DNA from: Microbotryomycetes sp. JL201
Taxonomy: Eukaryota > Basidiomycota > Microbotryomycetes
NCBI GenBank assembly: GCA_033819885.1
Contig: JAQYUZ010000004.1
Span: 248,001-312,000 of the forward strand
Direction: 5' to 3'
DNA: 64,000 nt
Part shown: in pieces, positions 45,392 through 55,627 of the stretch
Position numbering within the stretch: the first letter of the stretch is position 1
Layout: each line of letters opens with the position of its first letter
Program-made: the position numbers and the translations under genes
Notes under the pieces: generated by a model
The model's database searches: none
What the model was told of the DNA's origin: nothing
The model's input: only the letters and a program-made list of their open reading frames with translations

Positions 45392-46552
45392 CTAGACCAA
45401 GGTGAGCACGCCAGCGACGAATGCCAAAGTGCCGATTGCGGCCGCTTGAACAGTATCAAGTCTGCCGGCGGCGCTCGGTGGCGCACTCTGTGAAGGCGCA
45501 GCCGTTCCACTGGCCGTAATTGACGGACCCGGCGACATGCTTGACGCCGAGCCACTTGGCTGCTGGGTCGAATTGGTCGAAACGCGCGAGACCGTGGAAG
45601 GAATCTGGCCATCGCCGAACGAGGCTCCGCATTTTTCGACGGCGATTTCGGTCAGACCGTTAACGCTGCCGAAGGCCGTCACGAGTGCTTTGTTGCAGTC
45701 GGTGCAAAGTTCTCCAGTTGCAAGATCACCGATGCTTGAAGCGTTTGACAAGAGGCCGATAACTGTGGCGAATTGACGGAGATAGTCAGCAGACTGCGCG
45801 ACTTTGGTACACGCGAAAAACGCAGACTGACCATCATCGGGCGACACGTTGTCGCCCAGCTGTTGCTCGATGCCGCTGATCGTCTGAGTGATGCAATAAG
45901 TGCCGTTGGCTGTAGACTCTAAGCACAAGCCGTTCGTGACGTTTTGAAAGTTTGCGATTACGAAGCGGACCGACTTGAGCAACGTTCATATAGTCAGTAC
46001 GATTACTTAATGGAAAAGTCAAGATGAAAACGCTCACTGTGGCGACGGGGCTGTCTTCGCTCAAGTCTTGAGCGCAGCCTTGGTCCACGACCGCGAGTGC
46101 AGTCTGAATATCGGCCGAGGTGCAAGATTTGGTGCATACAGCATCCAAGTATGTCGTGACTGTCAAGTGTCCTAAAATTGTCAGCCAGTTTCGCGGTGAT
46201 TGAAACATCTCGTGTGCAGCCGGTGGCGGCGCTGGACTGACGTGCTGCGGTCACGTTGGACGCCGTCAAGAAGCTGACGAGGTTGGTCAGAGCGGCACAT
46301 TGAGCCTGTTTAAGCAGTTGGAATGTGAGCCACGAGCTAGAAGGCGGCAGACGAAGGTCTTTGGGCCGCTTCTTGGCGCCGGCGCGTCGATCAAAGTCTG
46401 TGGGGAACACTCACGAACGGAGACCGCAACAAGCCGAGCGCAGAGTTGGTGCAATTGGTAGACAAGCCACCGACGAGTCCTGCCAGCTGGGCATTCGCGA
46501 CTGCCGCGCCAGACGCGGCCACAACCCCGGCAAATGCGACTCGCACGCGCAT
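45392..46552 (-). CDS. GPI-anchored, Cys-rich secreted protein
   Basis: The ATG at 46552 gives a classical signal peptide (VRVAFAGVVAASGAAVANAQ, cleavage likely after ANA). The mature part carries many spaced Cys residues: LSTNCTNS, AQCAALTNLVSFL, YLDAVCTKSCTSADI, DQGCAQDL, NGTYCITQTISG, FFACTKVAQSADYL and LCTDCNKALV. It is followed by a Ser/Thr/Pro-rich stalk (about 45480-45580) and a C-terminal hydrophobic tail (AAAIGTLAFVAGVLTLV, about 45395-45445) of GPI-signal type, TAG 45392-45394. Several N-glycosylation sequons are present. Three introns were placed by eye. The Cys spacing resembles uncharacterised basidiomycete wall/surface proteins; I cannot name a family. Likely at the plasma membrane or wall. 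Confidence 0.75.
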
Positions 46553-46673
46553 CTTTGTGGTTAAAAGGTGCGAATTGGCCAAATGCCCGTCAATGTCAAA
46601 GTGGCAAATTGCAAACAGGAGGTACCAGGTGCGCTGTCGTTGCAGATCAGGACAAGTGCAACACACAAATGAA

Positions 46674-48712
46674 CTACTTCTTAGTAGCGAGCTTATGGGA
46701 CAGCTCACGCACTGCACAGACGGGCACCAGGCACCGTCAGCCTCAAAAAATTCAGACACGATAAACGCCACTCAAGGCACTCACCGTACGGCAAAAACTC
46801 GCGCCCTTGCATATATGGTCTGAGCACTTCGGGAACAATGAGACCCTATTTGTCACAGAAGTGGTCAGCACAGCGACTCGAGATCGCACAGGCGAAAAGC
46901 GGTGCAAAGGGAAGCTTGCCTCGGGCGTTTGGTAATTTTCAACAATGCAGCACAATGCCCGCTCCGTGGCGCACAATGTTCCGTTCAGCATGTGCACGTA
47001 GACCTTCTTCGTGTCGCCTTGCTTTTTGACGCCGCAACGGACCTCGAGCGAGCGTGACTCTGCCCGATAATCATAAGTGACCAGCTTACCAGCTCCGATC
47101 TATGCGACTCACGGTAGTCTGTGCAGTTCGAAACCGACACGAGCTCTTTGTATTCGCCTTGGTGCGGGAACCACGCCTCGAGGTCGTATTTTTTTGCGGC
47201 AGCGTTGTTGAGCGCGCCAGATACGATCGAGATGAGCTGATAAGGCAATCCGAGGGACTGGTAAAACTCTTCAGAGTTGGCGATCATGTGATCGAACATT
47301 TCCCAAGACGACGCTGGGTCGGTAATGCAGAACTGGCGGCAACCATGTGTCACTTATCGGTCTCTTCAGTCGACAAAACTTCAATCAACGCACTTGCTCA
47401 ACCTTTTCAAACTGGTGAACTCGGAAAACGCCGAGCACATCGCGGCCCGACGATCCAGCTTCTTTGCGGAAGCACGTTGAATAGCCGGCGTACTTGATCG
47501 GCAACTGCTCGGCCGGCCTATCGAACCACTCGTCCATGTGCATGGCAGAGATCGGCTGCTCCGACGTCGCAATCAAGTACTTTTCGACGTCCTCGCTCTC
47601 GCCCTCGACCTGGACCTAACGTATCAGCTGACGGCACTGAGCACTGCATGCGCATTCGCCCACCTTGTAGAGCGCCTCGTCGAATTCGGACAATTGCGCA
47701 GTCTTGGCCATGACAGACTTGTTCATAAAGAAAGGAGGTTGAACCTTTGTGTAACCCTTTGTTCTTAGGAAATCGAGGCCGTACGAAATCATGGCCTGGT
47801 TCAAGTCGACACCGTCGCCCTTGAGGAAGAAGCCGCGGTGGCCAGCAATCTTGGTGCCTGTTCCAGCACTTGGGTAAGCGAGATTTTCGCATCTCTGCCC
47901 AACCTTGTCACTGACCGCGGTCCATGTCGGTCAAGCCAAGGCGATACATGACTTCATGGTGAGACAGGATGCCTTCGGTCATGTTGCGACCGACACCCTT
48001 CGCCACCTTGGTCATCTCGCCGTTTGGAGTCATGCCGTCCGGATGCCAAATCCTCTCGACTTTGTTGTCGTCCTACGTTGATCTGTTAGCGCTTTATGAC
48101 TGACACAGTATCCGGCATGTACCTCTGTTGACGAAACGGGAACGCTCTCGTGCACGATATTTCCGATTGTGTTGCCTCGCTTTCTGAAAGCGGTCTCCAT
48201 ATCGTCAGCCTTGACTCGCAGCTCTTCCGATTGCTTCTCGAGTGCCGCCTTCTCCTGCATCACTTCAGTAGCATCTTCCTTGTTCTGCAAGGACAATACA
48301 ATCATTGTTTGTGAGCGAATGATTCTCCCCTGCCCTGCGTTTATCCTTCACACGGCGCACCTTCTTCTTGCTTCCAATCTCTTTCTGCTTCGCGTTTATC
48401 TCTTTGCGCAATTGAGCTTGTTGGAAAGACACTACAAGGCGTGAACGCGTCGTCGTCGTACAAAAAAAAAGGCCAGAGTCAGGCCAGACGCGCACGCGTT
48501 GCAGCCGTGTCAGCCTCATGTGCAGACACTGTGACAGCTTTGAATAGATTATGGGGGCTTTTGAAGGACAACTGACCCTTGACCCACTCCTTGTACTGGT
48601 CAAACACTTCAGTCACGAGCTCTGTCGACGCGAACCGCTTCTTTTGACTGGCAATGACGCTGTCAATGTCGCCTCCTTTGTCATTCTGCAGCAGTAGCAA
48701 ATCGATGCCCAT
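46674..48712 (-). CDS. SES1: Cytosolic seryl-tRNA synthetase
   Basis: This class II aminoacyl-tRNA synthetase charges tRNA-Ser (and tRNA-Sec in organisms that have it). The ATG at 48712 starts [19 protein letters not shown]. The N-terminal antiparallel coiled coil follows ([40 protein letters not shown]). The catalytic core shows [20 protein letters not shown] and [20 protein letters not shown], the motif 2 region [20 protein letters not shown] (about 47400-47460), then [20 protein letters not shown] and [20 protein letters not shown]. Motif 3 lies around RFSP/GTL with [20 protein letters not shown] near 46930-46995. The last exon encodes [15 protein letters not shown] 46674-46676. Introns are short and in phase. 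Complete and typical. Confidence 0.94.
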
Positions 48713-49649
48713 CTTGTCGGCGGAAGACGAGCGAACACAGAGGAGGGGAAGGTAAACCCGCCAGAGAGGCCAGAGCGCGCATTCCTTTTGATGTTGGGAG
48801 ACCTGTCGAGCTGCGATAAGATCTTGTTGGTCGCGAGACAAACGTTCATCCAGTAGCCACGCTCCTCAAAGGTGGGGCGCATCACCGTGCCATAAGGTTA
48901 CATTGGCGCACGGTGAGCAAGTTTCGCGCAGCTTGAAATCAAAACACAGGTAGAGCGCTTTCGATAGAGATTTGAGGCAGTTGATTCAGTCTGTCTTGAT
49001 CCGACGTAGGACTTTGATTGCTGGTGCTAGCCGAGCTTTGCAAAAGCTGCGCCTTTTCTTTCTGATTTGGGTGGATTTCAAAAGGCTCAGGAGAGAATGC
49101 CGATACGACTGCAAAGTACAAACGTGCATGGGCAGATGACGGAGAAAAGTATGTGTAGGAAAAAAAAGTAGCCGGAGCTGGAGTGCAAGAGCAGTAACGA
49201 GGCGAAAGTTTAGAAAGGGAGCGCGCTTCTCTGGAAAGAGATAATCGCTACGACACGGGACTCGCTGCCACCGCTTCGCCCAAGACTGTCGCGTCCGCCA
49301 CTCGCTTATCCACCAATATACCGAAACAAATGCAAACAGAAAACTTGGCCGGGTCCTGCGCGTCTTATAATTACAGAACAGTGGGCGGGGGTCAATTCGC
49401 CACCGCTCGAGACCCCGACAACCCACTCGTGACGCTGCATGCCTCGCTGTCGGTGCCATTCATGTGATGATCGCTGAGCTGAGGGCCAAGGGCATCGTAG
49501 GACAACAAGAGACTGAACGAGACAAGGTTTGACCGGAGCGCGCGCAACCTCGATCACTGCATCCTTCACGCAAGCCTCGAAAGGCGATCAAAATTGCAGA
49601 ACCCAGAATACCCTTTTACAGAAAGAACTCCCTCGTATCATCGCTATTT
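48713..49649. other. Intergenic gap, no supported gene
   Basis: About 940 bp between the SerRS start and the MFS transporter stop. It should contain the SerRS promoter (a ttataattac element lies near 49365). A 157-codon minus-strand frame from an ATG at 49459 is Arg/Trp-rich with no motif, and I judge it spurious. Poly-A and poly-T tracts occur (for example near 49160). Nothing else recognised. Confidence 0.4.
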
Positions 49650-51373
49650 CTACAAGTGTTGGACAGTGGCGAGTTTGTCCTCGTCCTTCTCCTTGACGGG
49701 TGTATCAAAGCCAGAGCCCATGTTGGCCTCGGCCTCGGCAACCAATCGCTCGAAGCGCTTGCAGTAGAAGTACATGCCAGCGCCATAGACGGCAACAAAG
49801 AGGAAACCGATGAAGGGAATGACACTGTGAGGCAGAAGATGAGCTCCCGGTCTGACAAAAATCACCAGGTGAGACGACTGACTAGCTGATTGTCGTTCCT
49901 CGAGCATCGGCCAAAGCACCCTGCATGGGAGGGAAAGCAGCGCCTCCACCGACTCCCATGACAACCAAAGCACCTGTTGGAGCGTTGAGAGACATTCTCA
50001 GCGGCAGAACTGGAGGACAGGATCGGAAAAGACTGCTTACCTCCGCGCTTGGTCCACGGGCCAAGATTCATCGTCGCAAGCGTGAAAGTCGTAGGATAGC
50101 ACACCGACTCGAAGAAGAAGATGATGAACAAGCATGCGACGCCGACCTTGCCACCAGTCAGGGCAGCGACAAGCGAAAAGATTGTGCACATTGCGCCATA
50201 TGCCGCCAAGATCAGAGCGTTGTCAAAGTATCGCAACAAGGGCGTCGAGGCGAAACGAGCGACCATGAAAGTGATTTGCATGTACGAGAACATGCGAGCA
50301 GCCGATGCGTCGGTGTAGCTGCCGTGGTCGGTGAGGTAGTTCATGACGAATGAAGCAACGGTAACTTGGGCACCGACATAGGCGAACTGCGTGACGAAGC
50401 CGAGCATGCAGTGCTTGCGCTTCCAGAGCGGGCGGTCGTCCCTGTAACCTTGCTGTTCCTGCATGTCGGTCATGGCAGCCTCCGAAATTTCGGGCATCTT
50501 GGCGAAGAAGAAAAGCACGGCGACTGTGGCACCCAAGCACGCGACAGCGAGGTAGACGAATTGGATTGAGCCGAGCGAGTGGTTGTCCGAGTCCTTGCTG
50601 TCGGAGAAGAAGTACTTGGAGGCGATGAGCGGGCCGACGAAGGCGGCGACACCGTTGAACGATTGCGCAAAGTTCAATCGGAAGCCGGCGCGTTCAGGCG
50701 AACCGAGGACAGCGATGTACGAGTTGGCGCATACCTCGAGGGTAGCGAGACCGCAGGCGATGACAAAGGCAGATGCGACGAAGCCAGCGTACTTTTGGAA
50801 GTGTGCCGAGGGCCAGAAGCAGAGGGCGCCGATCGAGTAGAGGGCCAAGCCCATGAAGATACCGTTCTTGTAGCCGAACCTAGAGATGAACTGGCCAGCA
50901 ACCGGGGAGTAGACAATGTATGCGCCGAAGTCTGTTGACGGCGAGGCGAGGACAAGCCAAGGTGTCAATTACGTTCGACCCAGCCGGCGCCTCTTCTGGA
51001 GACGTAAAACTTACACGCCACTTGAATGCATGTCGACTCAAGCTTCGTGATGCTGAAGAAGTTCTGGAAATGTTTGTTGAGGACCTGGTGGAGCAATCGT
51101 CCAGATCCGGGCGGGATGGCGGAAGAGAGTTGCACTTCGTCAGCAGTTGTCAATTGAGAATCACATCACCAGAACGCACGTCGAGCAAGCCGTAACTGTG
51201 GAAATCCACGCAGGTCAGTACGCCTTCGAACGAATATAGCGCACGACGAAAACTCACCTGAATCCCCACAAAAAGAACAAACTCGTGACGAGAGCGAAGG
51301 CAAAGTACTCTTGTCTCTTTGAGACGGCTGGGCCACTTGCCACGACGGCGGCGGGTGCAGCACCTCCGGCCAT
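49650..51373 (-). CDS. MFS sugar transporter, L-fucose permease-like (FHS family)
   Basis: This is a plasma-membrane sugar/proton symporter of the FucP-like (fucose-galactose-glucose) group. The ATG at 51373 starts MAGGAAPAAVVASG. Spliced exons give YGLLDVLNKHFQNFFSITKL (the FucP-type first segment), then FGAYIVYSPVAGQFISRFGY, GIFMGLALYSIGALCFWPSA and GLATLEVCANSYIAVLGSPE. FRLNFAQSFNGVAAFVGPLI is a signature of the group. PEISEAAMTDMQEQQGY marks the central loop. Later spans include QFAYVGAQVTVASFVMNYLT, MGVGGGAAFPPMQGALAD and FIGFLFVAVYGAGMYFYC. About twelve hydrophobic spans are visible and the product ends KDEDKLATVQHL, TAG 49650-49652. The substrate could be fucose, galactose or another sugar. 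Confidence 0.88.
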
Positions 51374-51471
51374 TATTGGGTGTTTGAGCTAATGGGGCGG
51401 ACTAGAGTACTGCGGAGGTGTCGATTTCGGACGACCAAAGGAAAGAAGTCGTTGAGGTGAATCTGAACAGA

Positions 51472-51486
51472 AGAGAGAGAGAGAGA
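51472..51486. repeat. (GA)n microsatellite upstream of the MFS transporter
   Basis: A short alternating a/g run about 100 bp before the transporter start codon (minus strand). It is probably in the promoter or 5' UTR and reads as a (CT)n pyrimidine tract on the coding strand. Confidence 0.75.
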
Positions 51487-52423
51487 TGAGCGGGCACGAC
51501 AACAGCTTTTATCACTAGTGTGGCCCCTTCGGAGGCTCCGTGCCCCCCGCACAGTTGTCCCGCGAAGCCAGCGCGCTCGATCACCTTTTTGCGCGTCGCA
51601 GGGTCCGGAAAAATGGCTCGCTGTGGTCCATCGATGCGAAGGGCCGCGCCCACGACTGTATTGCACTACTTTACCCCGGAAAACTTTGCAGAATTGTGCT
51701 CCAGTTGGGGTAACATGCTACATCGATGCAGTAGTACAAGGTCAAATTAGCCGAAGAATTCCGGCTGGCCAGGCTGACACGTCACTTCACCGGTGAGAAA
51801 AAGGCACACCGCGCAGAAAGGCTCAACGGTCCGCTGAGCCGTCTGTACGAACGTGTGGCGCGCTTGCTTTCGAGCAACGGACGATGGTGCCCCGGGCCGC
51901 GCTTCGCGCTGATCGCCGGCGAAAATATTTCATCGCAGATGCCTACTCGTCGATCTGTGCAGTTTTAACGTCACGGCCTAGCCCACACAACTATCCGTCA
52001 GAAGCTTTCAACCTCGCCGTCGGGGCGACGCCCACTTAGATTCACCGATTCGCGGCGAGAGATAGCCAGGCACGCGAGAGGCGCTCCCGAGGAAACGCCG
52101 ACAGCAGCTATCGGAGTTTTGAGCAAAGCCCGGACTAAGCACATCGCTCTGCCCAACATTCATCCAGCCAGTCACAACGCGATCGGCGTGCAAGAAAAGG
52201 TCGCTTCCGACCGCTTGTCATCGATGAGCCTGTGGTGACGAGTGGCTTGTCGTTTCGATCTTTGCCACCTGTATGAAATGGTTCTTGCCTGCCAGCCTTG
52301 GCACCATTCCATTCAGATTGCATTGAGAACTCATATCGTGCTGCGACTTTAGTATCAGGCGACTGACTATTCAGTCTAGTGGAGATCCTCTATAATTCCA
52401 ACTTCAGCCTGACAGCTCGACCA

Positions 52424-52434
52424 GGGGGGGGGGG
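52424..52434. repeat. 11-G homopolymer
   Basis: A run of 11 G in the gene-poor interval. It could be a sequencing or assembly weak spot or a G-rich regulatory tract. Confidence 0.6.
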
Positions 52435-52735
52435 CAGACTGCTGCACCTCGTTGCTCAGAGTGCACTTGGCAGGGCGAACAGGCATATTCAATGTTTGTG
52501 ACACTGCAGCCTGCGTGATGGACTGGCCGCCTTTGCTTCCCCCGTTGCCGTTTTAAAACAGCAAACGTCTCATCTTGATTCTCTAGGAGAAGAGCGCGCA
52601 CAGCTCAGACCTACGTGCGGCTGAAGCTTGACCCACCAGCGAGATCAGGACTGAATCGTTTGGCGCAAGATCAATACTCCGCTGGTCTCCGCTGCAGCGA
52701 GCTTGCTCTGTGATTGCGATCTGGGCGGTTGCTAC

Positions 52736-53062
52736 TCAATTGCCAATCTCTGACGCACGTACTGAGCAGCATGCTGCAGAGTGCTCTTCTCTGGGCTTGA
52801 TGATACACACAGCAAGCTCATACATATGATTCGGGCTCTTTGGTCCATCTGCTTCATACGGGCATGTGGCCTGACCGAGCCTCGCCGATGAGACAGATCT
52901 ACGAAGCATCAACCCAGCATCTTTTTTCTGAGAGATAAAGCCCGTGCAAGGCCCCTCGAGAATGTCCCCACAAACCATGCGGAGCCCCTGCCACCGAGCC
53001 TGATTGCGGAACCAGCTTTCGATCTTTGCATGGTTTGTGATACCCGCGCAATGCTGAACCAT
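52736..53062 (-). CDS. Orphan Cys-bearing reading frame, doubtful
   Basis: A 108-codon frame with an ATG at 53062 (MVQHCAGITNHAKIESWFRN) and stop at 52736-52738. It has eight Cys (including ATCPYEAD and AACCSV) but no signal peptide and no family motif. It lies alone in a 2-kb gap. Composition is plausible for protein, but a chance open frame cannot be excluded. Confidence 0.2.
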   Translation of the reverse strand: MVQHCAGITNHAKIESWFRNQARWQGLRMVCGDILEGPCTGFISQKKDAGLMLRRSVSSARLGQATCPYEADGPKSPNHMYELAVCIIKPREEHSAACCSVRASEIGN

Positions 53063-53362
53063 TCCTTCGGACGGGCGGTCCGCTTGACCCGGAGCGCTCG
53101 TGGCGCTGCATGACGGTTTGCCGCGGAGACGGAGACCCGTCTCCCGTCCTCAAGAGGGACCACAATTGCGTGGCTTCTTGTCGGCAACGCGCGAAGCTGA
53201 AATTTCACCCTTTCTGCGCTCAACCAAGCACTCGCGTCCATCTTGTGCTGCACCTCGTGACCGTCCTCCCAGACCGCGCAGGGTGTGGCGAACCGCCAGC
53301 TATTCAGAAAGCCTCAAATCCCTTCAAGCCGCTTGCTTGCCAAGCGTATGCTCTGCGCGCGC

Positions 53363-54377
53363 TCAGCTTCCCAAATTGAACAGGCCTGCAGGCCCTGTAC
53401 TGCCGGTATTCTTGCTCTTCCGCCTCCGTCTCCTGCGCTTCCCGAGCACCGGCGAAGATGAAGCACCGCCAGTTGGTTGTTCGCTAATGTCGACACCATC
53501 TTGATCGCTTGCATCCGTGTCAATGTCGTCGCGACTGCTTATTTGTACGGTGTCACCGGCTGTCGCTGGCGACTCCTTCCCTTTCTTCGCATCAAAAGCC
53601 CCATTCTCTTCTCTTTGTATCTCTGCAAGTTTTGCTTCTTGCGAGGCAAGTTTCTTGAGGCGCTCCCTCTCCTTTTTTCGCTGGTTTTTCGTCAGAGGCT
53701 TGTCATGGTCGCCCTTGCTAGCTGTCGCATTCGATGGACCCGCCCCGCCATCGCGTGCAGACGACATGCCATTTACAGACGCGATTTTTAGGTTAATTGA
53801 CTGGATTCTGTCGCCAACAAATGGGGTGGCCGCCTTCTTGGTAGACTTGATCGAGCGAGTCCGACTGTCCTCGTCTTCTTCACTGTCAGCCTCGCCACTC
53901 GCAAGAGCGTTCGCTTTATCGGGTTGTGGCGTTGCATTGTCTTCATTCAGAGCTTTGTGCTTTCGAGCGTGTCCGAGCAACTGATTTCGTAACTTGCGAT
54001 CTTCAGCTTGTTGCACGTGATAGGCCGACACACTAGCACCGAGACCTAGTCTGAGATAAATGGTTCAAGAGTCAATTCTGATTTGTCCGATTTCTGCCCG
54101 GCCATAGGCGAGTCCTCCACCGAAACCTGAGATCGCAGCCTTACCGAGGCGGCCGTGCACGGCTTTCCAGAGCAGCTAGAGCCACAGATGGCGCCAACTT
54201 CTTGTCTGATTCTTTCCATGCTGGGTCGAGATCCGTTGGTACCCATGAGTCGACCAGCGCGCGCGCGCTGGCGAGTCGATCTTCCAACTGCGCTTGAAAC
54301 TTGACAACGTCAAATGGTTCAGCCTCGTGCTCAGAGTCCGTCTCCTCCTGCCGAGTTCTCTTGCGGTAAGGGCCCAT
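53363..54377 (-). CDS. DUF3245-type basic/acidic protein, function unknown
   Basis: The ATG at 54377 starts MGPYRKRTRQEETDSEHEAE. Exon 1 ends ESRARPPR and joins across a short intron (about 54055-54150) to LGLGASVSAYH, giving the RPPRLGLGA motif of the fungal DUF3245 group. The rest is charged: acidic DSEEDEDSRTRSIK, a Lys-rich helix KNQRKKERERLKKLASQEAK (about 53645-53705) and the nucleolar-like C-terminal GKRRRRRRKSKN. TGA is at 53363-53365. The basic stretches and lack of spans suggest a nuclear/nucleolar protein, perhaps in ribosome biogenesis; that role is inference from composition. It is adjacent to the COPI zeta gene on the same strand. Confidence 0.7.
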
Positions 54378-54571
54378 GACCGACGCTGGTGAACAGAGAA
54401 AGAGCCGCCCAAGCGATTGTGTTCGAGCGCGAGCTAAATTACAGTAAACTACAGGAACCAATAGACTTCTTCCAGACAAATGTAACGATGCAAGCAGGGC
54501 TGAGATGCTCTCGGCTTATCGAATCAGGCCTGTGCCGAGCTGGAGCAAGAGGGAGACATGTCTGCAAGCGA

Positions 54572-55494
54572 CTAGGATAGAATTTGCCGTCCAATCTTGT
54601 CTTTGACCGTGGAGAATGCCTGTGAATCCGATGTCAGTATCCCAGAGCAGCGGCAGTTTCTATTTATCCAAAACGACGGACCTGCATTATAGTTTGCTCG
54701 TTGATCGTAATGTCAGAAAGCTGGACGCCAGCGTCGGGCCTCGGCCGTGAGACTCTTGAAGCAATCGCGATTGGATCCGTCTCGAGGATGATGCTGCAAG
54801 TGGCGCAGGAACGGTCAGAGTGTGCGCACGCTGTCGTGTCCGATACTGGTTCGCCTCACCTGTTATCAATTGTCTCATCCAGAGCGAGCACGACGAGGTC
54901 AAGGTTCTCGAGGATGGCTCGCTTTTCGACTTGGTGTCGGAGAAGCAAGCTGACTGCGTCGTAGAATGCATTGAGCACGCCCTGGAGCATAAGCTCGTTC
55001 TCTCCTTCTGGTCCGACGACGTAGAATGTTAAATCGATCGAGTTCTTGTATAGCACAAGCTGATTCGAGTACAGCAGCACGTCCCCTGCATTCGTGGCCC
55101 GAGAGCAGCGTCCGTGTCAGCCAGCTAGACGCTGCATCAGAGCCCTGGGGCAAGCTGGTCGCGCCGAACTGACCATTTGCTCGTCTCGTCTTCTCCCAGA
55201 TGCCGAGCTCGAACGCGCGTTGCTCCTTTGCTGTTGCGAACGGGTTCCTGAACGGCTGCGTCTGTTGCTTGGGATCCGCATGCGCCGGTGAGCAGTACCG
55301 TGCGAGGAGCCTGTTCGAGTCCGAGTCGAGCAGGATGACTGCTGTCACGCAGTTGAGACTCAAGTTGACCTGTGCAATGAGGCGCGAACCGGCGTGTCAG
55401 CGCGCGCGCGCATAACGGGACAGGCAAGACCAAATTGAGGTGATGGCCTGCACTCTCCGTAGCGGACCAGTACCTGTGACCTGAGACTCACCAT
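54572..55494 (-). CDS. RET3: Coatomer (COPI) zeta subunit
   Basis: This small longin/adaptin-sigma-like subunit of the COPI coat acts in Golgi-to-ER vesicle transport. The first exon is only ATG (55492-55494), followed by a gtgagt donor. It splices in phase to VNLSLNCVTAVILLDSDSNR, the expected N-terminus. Then RLLARYCSPAHADPKQQTQP, AKEQRAFELGIWEKTRRANG, and after an intron DVLLYSNQLVLYKNSIDLTF, GENELMLQGVLNAFYDAVSL and ILENLDLVVLALDETIDN. The last exons give SIILETDPIAIASRV and NEQTIMQAFSTVKDKIGRQI, TAG 54572-54574. About 200 residues, matching the family. Complete and confident. Confidence 0.93.
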
Positions 55495-55627
55495 GGCCAA
55501 TAGCAAGGACGCGTAATTTGGTGAGAGCCGGGAAATCCAATCGGCGCGAAGAGTTGCATTCCGTCCATTCGCCGCGAAAGCAGCCGCCACCTCCTTGCGA
55601 GCGCGCCATAGCGCTCACACGCGCGTC
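55495..55627. promoter_or_regulatory. Divergent promoter, COPI zeta / RRM-NTF2-WD40 gene
   Basis: Only 133 bp separate the two start codons pointing apart, so the core promoters must overlap or the 5' UTRs be very short. No specific element recognised. Confidence 0.35.

Larger units (their letters stand above)
51374..53362. other. Large gene-poor interval
   Basis: Nearly 2 kb without a recognised gene, unusual in this dense region. It holds a GA repeat near 51472-51486 and an 11-G run at 52424-52434. It also holds one minus-strand ATG frame of 108 codons at 52736-53062, listed separately. The left end must carry the MFS transporter promoter; the right end carries the 3' UTR of the DUF3245-type gene. 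I saw no inverted repeats, transposase fragments or tRNA signals. Confidence 0.5.

Noticed and set aside
48986-49459. 157-codon ATG frame in the SerRS upstream gap
   Set aside because: Arg/Trp/Leu-rich with no family motif, and it covers what should be promoter sequence.
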